A DNA stretch of 64,000 nucleotides, from the NCBI RefSeq assembly GCF_001682855.1, contig NZ_MAQW01000001.1, positions 943,290-1,007,289 of the forward strand, written 5' to 3'. The translations under genes and the position numbers were made by a program. The DNA comes from Bacillus sp. FJAT-27264. Its GTDB lineage: Bacteria > Bacillota > Bacilli > Paenibacillales > Paenibacillaceae. This document shows, in pieces, positions 44,433-53,205 of the stretch. How positions within the stretch are numbered: the first letter of the stretch is position 1; the number at the start of each line of letters is the position of its first letter. The notes below the pieces were generated by a model, which saw only the letters and a program-made list of their open reading frames with translations, was not told the DNA's origin and searched no databases.

Positions 44433-45419
44433 TTGAAGCGGCGGACCAGGTACATCGCGCTGCTCTCATTCACTGGACTCTGCCTGCTATCTACTGCTGG
44501 CTATGAGCTTAGCAAAGTGTACATAAACAGCTTTGACGAGATCAACGAGCAGGAGGTCAACCTGGCACAGTATGCCCCTTTTGTACTGGATTCCAAAGCT
44601 GCTACACTCATCGAACCTACGACCTTTTCCATTCGTGAAAATCTTCTGCGTCTTGATGGCGCCACAGCCCTTTATCCGCTATATGCGGCCTTTGCTCAAG
44701 CCGTGTATCCTTCCGGCGAATATCAGCCTTATGGCGCAGACAGCTTAATCACCTGTTCCACAACTCCTGTGGCTTATAAACGATTGCTTGAAGGCGAAGT
44801 CGATATGATCTTTGCCGCGGCCCCATCCCAGTCCCAGCAGAAAGAAGCACAGCAAAAAGGCGTGCAGCTCAAGCTGACGCCGATTGGCCGGGAGGCCTTC
44901 GTATTCTTTGTGAACCGGCGCAATCCGGTCAAGGGGCTTACCATTACACAAATCAAGCAAATCTACTCGGGAAAAATCACAAATTGGAAAAAAGTAGGCG
45001 GCAGCAACAACGGAATTCGGGCCTTCCAGCGCCCTGAGGACAGCGGCAGCCAGACCATGCTCCAGAAGGTCATGGGGCACACACCGCTTATGACCCCTCC
45101 GCAGGAGGATGTTGCCGACCTCATGAGCGGTATCATCAGCCGGACCGCAAACTACCGCAATTTCCGGAATGCCCTCGGCTACAGCTTCCTGTTCTACGCC
45201 TCTGAGCTGAACCGTGATGGAGAGATTGCACTACTGGAGATCGATGGAATACGTCCGGAGAGAACCACGATTCGTAGTGGTAAATATCCTTTTGCCACCG
45301 AGTTTTATGCCGTCACTGCCGGTAGCAGCAACCCTAACATCGAGCCTTTTCTCGACTGGATCACCTCACCACAGGGACAGGAGCTGGTGGAGAAGACAGG
45401 TTATACTTCTTTGAAATAA
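44433..45419 (+). CDS. Membrane-anchored PstS-like phosphate-binding protein, true start uncertain
   Basis: From the first TTG (44433) the protein has 328 residues: a membrane helix (ALLSFTGLCLLSTAGYEL) and a PBP-like/PstS domain (LLRLDGATALYPLYAAFAQA; GEVDMIFAAAPSQSQQ; EAFVFFVNRRNPVKGLTITQ; IYSGKITNWKKVGG; DSGSQTM). The frame is open back to 44250 and encodes two further convincing helices (LLFSVVAVGGIALIGFITTL; YAPLLITATVFSAIYSVITI), yet it contains no ATG, GTG or TTG there. No ribosome binding site precedes TTG 44433. The gene may start at a rare codon such as CTG 44274, or may have lost its start. No pst permease genes are near, so it may be a sensor. Confidence 0.75.
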   Translation: MKRRTRYIALLSFTGLCLLSTAGYELSKVYINSFDEINEQEVNLAQYAPFVLDSKAATLIEPTTFSIRENLLRLDGATALYPLYAAFAQAVYPSGEYQPYGADSLITCSTTPVAYKRLLEGEVDMIFAAAPSQSQQKEAQQKGVQLKLTPIGREAFVFFVNRRNPVKGLTITQIKQIYSGKITNWKKVGGSNNGIRAFQRPEDSGSQTMLQKVMGHTPLMTPPQEDVADLMSGIISRTANYRNFRNALGYSFLFYASELNRDGEIALLEIDGIRPERTTIRSGKYPFATEFYAVTAGSSNPNIEPFLDWITSPQGQELVEKTGYTSLK

Positions 45420-45426
45420 GATTCGC

Positions 45427-45449
45427 TGGATGTTCCATCCGCTTGGAAC
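45427..45449. terminator. Hairpin between convergent genes
   Basis: GGATGTTCC pairs perfectly with GGAACATCC around five bases. The T tails are weak on both strands, so termination is plausible but unproven. Confidence 0.45.
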
Positions 45450-45459
45450 ATCCATTGAT

Positions 45460-46335
45460 TTATTCAGCTGCAACTGTAGGTGACAGCAACTTTGAAAGCA
45501 ATCCATGCTTCGGGGAGGCCAGGAAACTGATCATGAACAATACCCCGGTAGCGAAAGCCATCGAACCCGATATCGACGTATCGAGCCAGGCTGCGGTATA
45601 GTATCCTGCGACTGCAGCCAAGACGCCAAATCCCCCACTGAGCACAAACATCAAGGACAGGCGGTCTGTCCAAAGATAAGCTGAAGCTGCTGGAGTGATC
45701 AGCATGGCGACGACCATGATCGCCCCTACCGCATCAAACGCTGCCACTGTAGTAATAGACAGCAACGACATGAACGCATAGTGCATAACGACAACCGGAA
45801 TTCCGATGCTTGCAGCCAATGCAGGATCAAAGGATGTAATTTTCCATTCTTTATAGAACCCAATCACTGCCGCTAGAACCACCAACAATACAATGGACAG
45901 GATGAAGGTGGCCTCGGGAATGTCGCCGATCCATGGCAAATGCACTGTCGTCCAAGGCACAAAGGTGATTTCGCCCATCAAGGCATGCTTTACATCCAAA
46001 TGCGCATTCCCCACCTTCGTAGCGATCAAAATCACTCCCACCGCAAACAAGGTCGTGAACACCACCCCAATCGACGCCTCACCCTGTACTCCGCGCGACT
46101 GCAGCCACTGGATCAATATCGAAGTCAATAATCCCGCCACGACAGCGCCGATCAGCATGTGATACCCGCTCAGTTCACGGGTAACCAGAAAAGCAACAAC
46201 AATACCCAAGAGCACGGTATGACTGATGGCATCCGCCATCATCGCCATTCTGCGCAAAATCAACAGGACGCCGATTGTGCCACATGACAGACCTACCAGA
46301 GATGCAGTAAGCAAAATCCAGCCTGTATAGCTCAT
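45460..46335 (-). CDS. mntD: Manganese-type ABC transporter permease (MntD-like)
   Basis: A 291-residue ABC-3 family permease with about eight membrane segments; landmarks are GLSCGTIGVLLILRRMAMMA, ADAISHTVLLGI and DAVGAIMVVAMLITPAASAY. Its ATG overlaps the TGA of the preceding permease by one base. Together with the next three genes upstream it forms a complete metal importer; manganese rather than zinc is favoured by the likely DtxR/MntR-type operator upstream of the operon. The C-terminus is slightly longer than MntC. Confidence 0.88.
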   Translation of the reverse strand: MSYTGWILLTASLVGLSCGTIGVLLILRRMAMMADAISHTVLLGIVVAFLVTRELSGYHMLIGAVVAGLLTSILIQWLQSRGVQGEASIGVVFTTLFAVGVILIATKVGNAHLDVKHALMGEITFVPWTTVHLPWIGDIPEATFILSIVLLVVLAAVIGFYKEWKITSFDPALAASIGIPVVVMHYAFMSLLSITTVAAFDAVGAIMVVAMLITPAASAYLWTDRLSLMFVLSGGFGVLAAVAGYYTAAWLDTSISGSMAFATGVLFMISFLASPKHGLLSKLLSPTVAAE

Positions 46336-47261
46336 CAGTATCCCCCCTCCTTCACAACTGTTCTCTCTCTCTCGGCTGGAGCCGATAATTCACTCTTTAT
46401 TCGGCTTCGCTGCTGCAGGTGGACAATCACTAGACCTTTCTGGGTACCGAACAGCAGAGAAACCACGAAGAAGGCCGCAGATGAAACAACGATGAACGGA
46501 CCCGTAGGCCATCCTTTACCCATCGTACTTATCAAAGTTCCAATGACACCTGATCCTCCCCCGATAAGGGCTGCCCCGATCAGCATCCATTTAAAGGAAT
46601 GCGTCCAGTACCGTGCGCTCACCGCTGGAATAATTAATAAGGCCGACATGAGGATAACCCCGACAGCTTGAATCCCGATGACTATTACCAGTACCAGCAC
46701 ACCTGAATAGAGACTGTTCATCAACCGGACTGACAAACCAAGACCTTTGGCAAAGGCAGGGTCGAACAGAAACAGCTTCCATTCCTTGAACCCCAGCCAG
46801 ACGATAGAGATGACCACAAGGCCCAGCGCACTCATGGTGTAGACATCGGTACGAACCATGGAAGCCGCCTGCCCGAAGATGAATCCGTCGAGCCCGCTCA
46901 CATTGCCGCCCCCAGTCCGGTTCACGATCGTGAGCAGCATAATCCCAAGTCCGAAGAACACGGACAGCACGATCCCCATCGCTGTGTCTTCCTTAATCCG
47001 GCTGGAGGAAACTACCCATTGCACCAGGAAAGCACCGATCAATGCGCTAATGGCCGCACCCAGGATCAGAACAGGTAGCATTTTCACACCAGTGATAGCA
47101 AAAGCAATAACTACGCCCGGCAGTGCCGCATGGGACAGCGCGTCGCTCATCAGACTTTGCCGCTTCCAATAGGCGAGACAGCCAATCATCCCTGAGGCGA
47201 CACCAAGTACGAGCATACTAAGCAATACCCACCAAGCATTGGGTGACAGTAGGAGCGTCAT
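46335..47261 (-). CDS. mntC: Manganese-type ABC transporter permease (MntC-like)
   Basis: A 308-residue ABC-3 family permease: GMIGCLAYWKRQSLMSDALS, HAALPGVVIAFAI and GIQAVGVILMSALLIIPAVS are typical. It overlaps the ATPase gene by 4 bases and the second permease gene by one, so the operon is tightly coupled. The basic C-terminal tail of about 40 residues is cytoplasmic. Confidence 0.88.
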   Translation of the reverse strand: MTLLLSPNAWWVLLSMLVLGVASGMIGCLAYWKRQSLMSDALSHAALPGVVIAFAITGVKMLPVLILGAAISALIGAFLVQWVVSSSRIKEDTAMGIVLSVFFGLGIMLLTIVNRTGGGNVSGLDGFIFGQAASMVRTDVYTMSALGLVVISIVWLGFKEWKLFLFDPAFAKGLGLSVRLMNSLYSGVLVLVIVIGIQAVGVILMSALLIIPAVSARYWTHSFKWMLIGAALIGGGSGVIGTLISTMGKGWPTGPFIVVSSAAFFVVSLLFGTQKGLVIVHLQQRSRIKSELSAPAERERTVVKEGGY

Positions 47262-47992
47262 GACGGCACCTCTTGTCTCCAGCGCAGGCCTGCACCGTAG
47301 GTCCGGTACACATTGTCTTTCGTGAACACATCCGCCGTCTCCCCATAATTCATCACTGAGCGGTTAAGCAGCAGGACATGATCAAAGTAATCCTCGACGG
47401 TCTGGAGATCATGATGCACGACCATAACCGTCTTACTGCGCCCCTTCAATTCTCTCAGCGTGGTCATAATTGCCTGCTCCGTGGCCGCATCCACGCCTGC
47501 GAGCGGTTCATCCATAAAATATAGCTCGGCATCCTGGACCAGTGCACGGGCTAGAAAAACCCGCTGCTGCTGTCCACCAGACAGTTGACTAATCTGACGG
47601 TGGGCATAATCCGCCATGCCCATCTGTTCCAGCGCCGTCATCGCCTGGTCGCGGTGCCGTGCTTTGGGCGACTTCAGCCAGCCCACATTCCCATACAGCC
47701 CCATCATTACGACATCCAGCGCATCTGTGGGGAAATCCCAGTCCACAGAGCCACGCTGCGGAACATAGCCGATTTTTTTGCGCATCGTCTTCAGCGGCTT
47801 TCCGGCAAAGTGAACCGTTCCCCCTAGCTTCGGATGCAGCTCCAGCATCACCTTCAGCAGAGTCGACTTACCCGCGCCATTGGGGCCGACAATTCCGGTT
47901 AGTGATCCTTTAGGCAGCTCGAAATTGACTTCATCCAGGACTTTACTTTTCCGATAAGCAGCCGACAAACCTGTGACACTTAGTCCCTGCAT
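47258..47992 (-). CDS. mntB: Manganese-type ABC transporter ATPase (MntB-like)
   Basis: A 244-residue ABC ATPase. Walker A GPNGAGKS, signature LSGGQQQR, Walker B ELYFMDEPLAG and the switch His (VVHHDL) are all present. The start at 47992 (MQGLSVTG) has GGGGAGG 8 bases upstream and lies one base after the binding-protein stop; the longer frame into the upstream gene is rejected. Confidence 0.92.
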   Translation of the reverse strand: MQGLSVTGLSAAYRKSKVLDEVNFELPKGSLTGIVGPNGAGKSTLLKVMLELHPKLGGTVHFAGKPLKTMRKKIGYVPQRGSVDWDFPTDALDVVMMGLYGNVGWLKSPKARHRDQAMTALEQMGMADYAHRQISQLSGGQQQRVFLARALVQDAELYFMDEPLAGVDAATEQAIMTTLRELKGRSKTVMVVHHDLQTVEDYFDHVLLLNRSVMNYGETADVFTKDNVYRTYGAGLRWRQEVPS

Positions 47993-47993
47993 A

Positions 47994-48956
47994 TTAGTTC
48001 CCTCCCCCGCCAAGCGCCGTAGCGATCGTCTTAACATTATGTCGGTACATCCCGATATAGGTTCCTTCCGGGGTCCCGCCGTCTCCCATCGCATCCGAGA
48101 ACAACTCACCGCCGAGTTTCACTTTAAGCCCTCTGCTGCCTGCGCCCTGGATCACCGCATTGATCGAGTTCTGGTTGACGCTACTTTCTACAAACACAGC
48201 AGGAACCTTATACTCCATAAGCAGCCCTATAGTATCATCCACATCCGTAATGCCAATCTCATCCTCAGTGCTGAGGCCTTGCAGACCGACTACCTTCAGA
48301 CCATGCATCCGTCCAAAATAGCCAAAAGCATCATGGGCGGTTACCAGCACTCTCTGCGTTTCAGGAATGGTATTCATCATGTTTGCCGATTCCGTCTTCA
48401 ATTCATCCAGCTTTTTAAGATAGTCATTCTTGTTCGCTTCGAACAGCTCGGCATGTTCCGGGAAATGCTCCTTCAGCCCTTCTGTAGCGGAACCAAGCGC
48501 CGTTCCCCAAAGATCAATGTCAAACCAGACATGGGGATCGGTATCCCCCTTCTCATCCTTCAGCCGCAAATCCTCGGGAATAGCTTCGGCAATCGCCTTC
48601 ACCGGCTTGGTTTTGCCTATCTGCTCAAAGACCTCCGTCATATTACCCTCCAAATGGAGTCCGCTGTAGAATACGATGTCCGCCGATGCCATCTTCTTAA
48701 TATCCCCCTGCGTCGCGTTATACAAGTGAGGGTCCACACCAGGGCCCATCAAACTGCTGACGCTGACCTTATCCCCGCCAATAATAGAGAGCGGTTCAGC
48801 AATCTGTGCGATGGTGGTGACAATTGAAATTTTCCCATCCGACGCCGCTCCCTTGCCTTCCTGCCCCTCTGCTGAACATGCCGCTAGTACCAATGACAAC
48901 ACCAAGGACAAAGCGATGCCACACCTTGCCTTCCTGCCCTTTAGTCTCTCTCTCAT
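47994..48956 (-). CDS. mntA: Metal ABC transporter substrate-binding lipoprotein (MntA/TroA-like)
   Basis: A 320-residue cluster A-I binding protein. The start at 48956 (MRERLKG) has GGGGAGG 7 bases upstream and gives a lipoprotein signal ending SLVLAAC. Metal-binding residues are expected at His in GVDPHLYNAT, His in SGLHLEG, the His of VTAHDAFGYF and a late Asp/Glu (ITDVDDT). It has no His-rich loop, which argues for Mn over Zn. First gene of the operon. Confidence 0.9.
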   Translation of the reverse strand: MRERLKGRKARCGIALSLVLSLVLAACSAEGQEGKGAASDGKISIVTTIAQIAEPLSIIGGDKVSVSSLMGPGVDPHLYNATQGDIKKMASADIVFYSGLHLEGNMTEVFEQIGKTKPVKAIAEAIPEDLRLKDEKGDTDPHVWFDIDLWGTALGSATEGLKEHFPEHAELFEANKNDYLKKLDELKTESANMMNTIPETQRVLVTAHDAFGYFGRMHGLKVVGLQGLSTEDEIGITDVDDTIGLLMEYKVPAVFVESSVNQNSINAVIQGAGSRGLKVKLGGELFSDAMGDGGTPEGTYIGMYRHNVKTIATALGGGGN

Positions 48957-49029
48957 TTTGTTTCCTCCCCTTGACAACCTGTGATCAGGTAATTTTTTGA
49001 AAATAAATAATTGACCTCACAAAAATATT

Positions 49030-49053
49030 TTTCCCTAGGGAAACAATTGTTTC
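49030..49053. promoter_or_regulatory. Two overlapping perfect palindromes upstream of mntA, putative MntR-type operator
   Basis: TTTCCCTAGGGAAA (49030-49043) resembles a DtxR/MntR-family box (CCTnAGG core). It shares four bases with a second perfect palindrome, GAAACAATTGTTTC (49040-49053). The site is about 75-95 bases upstream of the mntA start. The regulator assignment is inference. Confidence 0.55.
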
Positions 49054-49445
49054 TATAACCAAAATTAATTCTTTATCGCTGATTTGTCAAGAAATTAATC
49101 ATACAATCTGTACACTTCTTCATTATATTTTCCGATATAAATATCAGTATGTTTACCCATAACGTTGATTTAACAGGGATTTTAGGCTCCATTTTCACAT
49201 GATTTTTACACATACTAAAAAAATTTTATGAATGAAACACTTTTCACTTTATTATAGTGTCTATCTTTCTATTACTGAAAAAACACTCCAGCTTCCCATT
49301 CGAAAATGAAATATTTTATACCGGAACCACTGCAACTTTTGGAAAGTTTTGTCGTCTAACCTATATATATGCCGTCATAGGCATCGCAGATAGATAAACT
49401 GTGTCCATACATAGGATCAATACACAAGGATGGTGAGATGGTGAA

Positions 49446-50990
49446 ATGAAGAAGTACGGTTTGTGGGCAGTGCTGCTGATTCTTGCGCTCGTACTGGTAT
49501 TTCCCGTTACGGGACATGCCGCCACACCCAGCACACACATTAATCTGGATGGTAACGATCTGGCGATGCCTGGGGATGTGCAGGTCCAGATTGTGAACGG
49601 AAGTGTCATGGTGCCACTTCGTCTCGTCACGGAGCAGCTGGGGTATGGCGTCAAATGGGATAATATCTCGAAGACAGCGACGATTGAGCAGGGAGGACGT
49701 ATGCTGACGCTGGTCGTGAACCAGAAAGAAGCAGACGCGGATGGTGTGAAGATCCAGCTGGATAATCCATCTTTCCTAAGCAAGGGGACTACGTTTGTTC
49801 CGTTAAGATTTATCGGAGAACAGACTGGTGCCACCGTCGGTTGGGATAATATTACCAAGACCGTATACTTAACCTCTCCGGCACAGGAGATTGGTGTCGG
49901 TAATGGAGGATCGCCTTCTCCCACGCCTGCACCTGGAGGTACACCCTCTCAGACACCGGACAATGCAAGCGACGGCACCCTGCCGGGAGGTACACCCACT
50001 CCTCCGGCAAATACGACATCGGCATCCTTGACGGATATGAGCTTTAATGACAACAAGCTGATCCTCTCTTTGAACGGAAGTGTGAATCCGAGCATCTTTA
50101 CGATGACCGGTACTGACCGGATTGTTATCGACCTGCCGAATACCATCTTTGGACAAGCCTTCAGCCAGCGACTGCCGCTGACTGCTGGACAAAGTGGACA
50201 AGTGCCCATAACAGGTTATCCTGATGTCACCGGTGTCCGGTATTCCCTGTTCAGCAGCACACCGTCAACGATACGTATTGTGCTGGACTTGAGTAGTGCT
50301 AAAACGTACGGCGTGACCAATGCCAATGATGGTCTGCTGATTATTGATTTGAACGGAACTGGCGGCTATATCCCTGACCCGGGTGCAACTCCAATCCCGA
50401 CACCAACGCCGGATACATCTGTTACGCCACTGCCTGGCGATTCTGGCAAGAAGGTGATCGTAATCGATGCTGGACACGGCGGAAGCGACCCTGGAGCCGG
50501 CAGCCTGAACAGTCTCAAAGAGAAGGACTTCACACTCGCAGTTGTCCTCAAAATCGAGGCCCTACTGAAGAACGAGCCGAATATCCAAGTCGTGCTTACC
50601 CGCAGTGGAGATACATATCCTACGCTGCAGGAAAGAGCCAAGCTAGCTAATAATCTTAATGCTTCTTTGTTTGTTTCCGTACACGGCAACAGTCCACCAG
50701 TGGGGACCAAAACCAGCCCAAGCGGAACAGAGACCCATTATTCTCGTAAAGAAAGCCTTCAATTTGCTCAGATCGTCCACAAACATCTGATTCAGGCCAC
50801 CGGCCTGCCGGACCGTGGTATCAAACAGACCAGCCTGCATGTGACGAGAGAAACCAAAATGCCAGCCATCCTGCTGGAAGTTGGGTTCCTCACCAACGCG
50901 AAGGATGAAGCTTTGATGTACTCAGATGATTTCCAGCAAAAGGTTGCCGAGGCGGTTGTCGCCGGCATCAAGGAATATTTGAACATTTAG
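49446..50990 (+). CDS. Modular N-acetylmuramoyl-L-alanine amidase (stalk, AMIN, Amidase_3)
   Basis: A 514-residue exported cell-wall hydrolase. Signal peptide 1-25; copper-amine-oxidase-N-like stalk domain 26-143 with two PLR repeats (VPLRLVTEQLGYGVKWD; VPLRFIGEQTGATVGWD); Pro/Gly/Thr linker; AMIN domain about 193-303; second Pro-rich linker; Amidase_3 domain 335-512 with zinc and catalytic residues His344 (DAGHGG), Glu359, His413 (SVHGN) and Glu478 (LLEVGFLTN). It cleaves the bond between N-acetylmuramic acid and L-alanine. The first two modules probably hold it to the wall or septum. The ribosome binding site is weak (GGTGA repeats). Confidence 0.93.
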   Translation: MKKYGLWAVLLILALVLVFPVTGHAATPSTHINLDGNDLAMPGDVQVQIVNGSVMVPLRLVTEQLGYGVKWDNISKTATIEQGGRMLTLVVNQKEADADGVKIQLDNPSFLSKGTTFVPLRFIGEQTGATVGWDNITKTVYLTSPAQEIGVGNGGSPSPTPAPGGTPSQTPDNASDGTLPGGTPTPPANTTSASLTDMSFNDNKLILSLNGSVNPSIFTMTGTDRIVIDLPNTIFGQAFSQRLPLTAGQSGQVPITGYPDVTGVRYSLFSSTPSTIRIVLDLSSAKTYGVTNANDGLLIIDLNGTGGYIPDPGATPIPTPTPDTSVTPLPGDSGKKVIVIDAGHGGSDPGAGSLNSLKEKDFTLAVVLKIEALLKNEPNIQVVLTRSGDTYPTLQERAKLANNLNASLFVSVHGNSPPVGTKTSPSGTETHYSRKESLQFAQIVHKHLIQATGLPDRGIKQTSLHVTRETKMPAILLEVGFLTNAKDEALMYSDDFQQKVAEAVVAGIKEYLNI

Positions 50991-51037
50991 TCAGATGGAG
51001 AGATTCCGATGTGAAACTAACCAGCTGCTTAAAGCCA

Positions 51038-51074
51038 AAAAATCCAGTCCCTGCAACGGGCTGGATTTTTTATT
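51038..51074. terminator. Bidirectional terminator between the amidase and marR genes
   Basis: AAAATCCAG pairs with CTGGATTTT around CCC/GGG; T runs occur on both strands, and both genes end here. Confidence 0.88.
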
Positions 51075-51144
51075 TATATTCTATTAGGCCTGTCGATTGT
51101 CCAAAATAAATAATTGGGGGATTTGGAATCACGATAAATTATCT

Positions 51145-51639
51145 TTATATCATGAAGCCGTCCAGGTTAGCGGAAATTTTTTGAGATAACGATATTAATA
51201 GCTTCCGCTCTTCTTCTGAAAGATCTTGGGAAGCTGCTTTCTCCATTTCCGTCCAAACGGCAGTAGCCTTGTCCACGAGTTCCCGACCAACCTCCGTTAG
51301 TTTAACAAGTGTGACACGTCCATCCTTGGGTGAGCGGGAGCGAGTGACTAGCCCTGCTTCCTCCAATCGTCGAACTGACTTGGCAACGGTAGAATGATCA
51401 AGTCGCATAGTACGTCCGAGACATTGCTGTGATTGTCCGTCTTGCTCTCCTAACTGCATCAGCATAATCTCTTGACCTGCGAATAAACCAGCCTCACGCA
51501 ACAAATTTGCGGCCAAACCACGGTGCGATCTAGCCATAGAAAAAATGGCGAAATTAATGGGAAATCGCTGGATAACATGCGTATCCTGCTCATCCTTAGG
51601 TGAACAGGCGCTCTGTTCAGTCTCATCGAAATTATTCAT
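51145..51639 (-). CDS. MarR-family transcriptional regulator
   Basis: A 164-residue winged-helix regulator. ATG 51639 (MNNFDETE) is preferred because AAAGGTG lies 9 bases upstream. Core motifs are LRLDHSTVAKSV-like recognition (MRLDHSTVAKSVRRLEEAGL) and the wing SRSPKDGRVTLVKLTEVGRE. It lies downstream of an ene-reductase gene on the same strand but behind that gene's terminator, so it has separate transcription. It is the obvious candidate to bind the palindromes in front of the ene-reductase. Confidence 0.92.
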   Translation of the reverse strand: MNNFDETEQSACSPKDEQDTHVIQRFPINFAIFSMARSHRGLAANLLREAGLFAGQEIMLMQLGEQDGQSQQCLGRTMRLDHSTVAKSVRRLEEAGLVTRSRSPKDGRVTLVKLTEVGRELVDKATAVWTEMEKAASQDLSEEERKLLISLSQKISANLDGFMI

Positions 51640-51719
51640 CTTTCTTATCACCTTTCCGCTTTTACTTATTATTAAGCGTAGAGAATTATTCTACACTTGT
51701 AAAGAAGCGGATGCATACA

Positions 51720-51766
51720 TAAAAATTGCGCCATAACACAGCTTCAATTCTGCTGTACTATGGCGC
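51720..51766 (-). terminator. Terminator after the ene-reductase gene
   Basis: On the minus strand GCGCCATAGTACAGC pairs with GCTGTGTTATGGCGC (one mismatch), followed by AATTTTT. Confidence 0.85.
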
Positions 51767-51794
51767 CGCACACATGAAAATTATAGATCAAAAC

Positions 51795-52853
51795 TTATTT
51801 CAAAGTCGGGTAATCGGTATAGCCGTGGCTGTCACCGCCATAAAAGGTTGTAGGATCGGCTGCGTTTAATGGTGCTCCTGATTTCAAACGATCTACCAAA
51901 TCAGGATTGGCCAGCGCCCAGGTTCCTACCGAGACAATATCAGCCAAATTATCTTTCAAGTCTCTGTCCAGTTCTTCCAAAGGACGTCCAGGACGATTAA
52001 CGATCAGCACGGTTGGCCAAGCCGAACGTATCTCCTTAAGCCGTTCTTCATCACCACCATGTAGAATGTGAAGATAGGCTAAGTTAAGTTCAGCCAGCTT
52101 AGATACCAAGTATTCATATACTTTAGGACCGTCTGTGCCTTCAATAAGATCTCCAATAGGAACCCCTGGAGAAAGTCTGATTCCTGTACGACTAGCTCCA
52201 ATTTCCTCAGCTACTGCTGTTGCCACTTCGAGAGCAAATCTAGCGCGATTTTCAATCGAACCTCCATACGAATCTGTGCGTACATTTGCATTCTCAGAAA
52301 TAAATTGATGTACAAGATAACCGTTTGCCCCGTGGATTTCCACTCCATCAGCACCTGCTTGTATGGCCGCTGCAGCTGCTCTGCGGAAATCACTAATAGT
52401 TTCTTGGATTTCTTCCAAACTTAATTCACGCGGAACAGGAATATCTTGCAAACCCGTTGCCGTGTACATCTGTGTATTTGGAGCAATGGCTGACGGTGCC
52501 ACTGGTTGACGGTGATGAGGCGTGTTGTCTGGATGTGACATGCGCCCTGCATGCATAAGCTGAATGAACAAGTGTCCACCAGCTTCGTGAACGCGATCAG
52601 CTACCTGTTTCCAGCCTGCAATATGCTCTTCTGTATAAACTCCTGGTGAAAATAAATAACCTTGTCCATCCTCCGAAGGCTGCGCTCCTTCACTGATTAG
52701 AAGGCCCATTGATGCTCGTTGTGCATAATACTCCGCACTATGTGTTCCTGGAGTTCCGTCAAATTGAGCGCGCGATCTTGTCATTGGCGCAAGTGCCAAA
52801 CGATGCTGCAAATTTATATCCCCAACTACTACTGGTTTCCAAATTGTACTCAT
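51795..52853 (-). CDS. NADH:flavin oxidoreductase / Old Yellow Enzyme-type ene-reductase
   Basis: A 352-residue FMN enzyme that reduces activated C=C bonds of electrophiles. The start at 52853 (MSTIWKPVVV) has GAGAGGAG 8 bases upstream. Landmarks are RLALAPMTRSRA, the substrate His-x-x-Asn pair His174/Asn177 (VEIHGANGYLVHQF), RTDSYGGSIENR and VSVGTWALANPDLV. It is closer to NemA/classical OYE than to the shorter YqjM type. It is probably repressed by the MarR protein next door and released by reactive quinones, enals or nitro compounds, which is inference from the family. Confidence 0.93.
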   Translation of the reverse strand: MSTIWKPVVVGDINLQHRLALAPMTRSRAQFDGTPGTHSAEYYAQRASMGLLISEGAQPSEDGQGYLFSPGVYTEEHIAGWKQVADRVHEAGGHLFIQLMHAGRMSHPDNTPHHRQPVAPSAIAPNTQMYTATGLQDIPVPRELSLEEIQETISDFRRAAAAAIQAGADGVEIHGANGYLVHQFISENANVRTDSYGGSIENRARFALEVATAVAEEIGASRTGIRLSPGVPIGDLIEGTDGPKVYEYLVSKLAELNLAYLHILHGGDEERLKEIRSAWPTVLIVNRPGRPLEELDRDLKDNLADIVSVGTWALANPDLVDRLKSGAPLNAADPTTFYGGDSHGYTDYPTLK

Positions 52854-52880
52854 TAAAAAAACTCCTCTCAATTTAAATAA

Positions 52881-52953
52881 ATGTTGCCGGCAACATAAAT
52901 TTAACAGGAGGACATTCGAATGTCAACAAAAATATGTTTCCGGCAACATATTT
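52881..52953. promoter_or_regulatory. Promoter of the ene-reductase gene with three nested palindromes
   Basis: On the minus strand TTGACA (52926-52921) and TAAATT (52903-52898) are 17 bases apart. Perfect ATGTTGCCGGCAACAT (52881-52896) lies just after the -10. A near-perfect second copy, ATGTTTCCGGCAACAT (52934-52949, extended on both sides), lies just upstream of the -35. Perfect GACATTCGAATGTC (52911-52924) overlaps the -35. The two outer copies are 53 bp apart centre to centre, about five helical turns. Confidence 0.8.
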
Positions 52954-53205
52954 AAATAAACTTTTGAGTAAAAGGACACTGAAGTACCACTTTGACTGCA
53001 AATTGGTGTGGTTTCAACTCTTATACGAAAAGGAATACGAAAATACCACAGCGAATAAAAAAGAATATGTTAGTGACTTCCTGCTTATATACGGTCAAAG
53101 TTACTAATACGGGTATACGAGATATTAGAACAATTTCTATATAGAAGAACAATTTTACTGTATAACCAAGGAAGAAAGGATCGTAACTAGATTGGGGGGG
53201 ATTTA

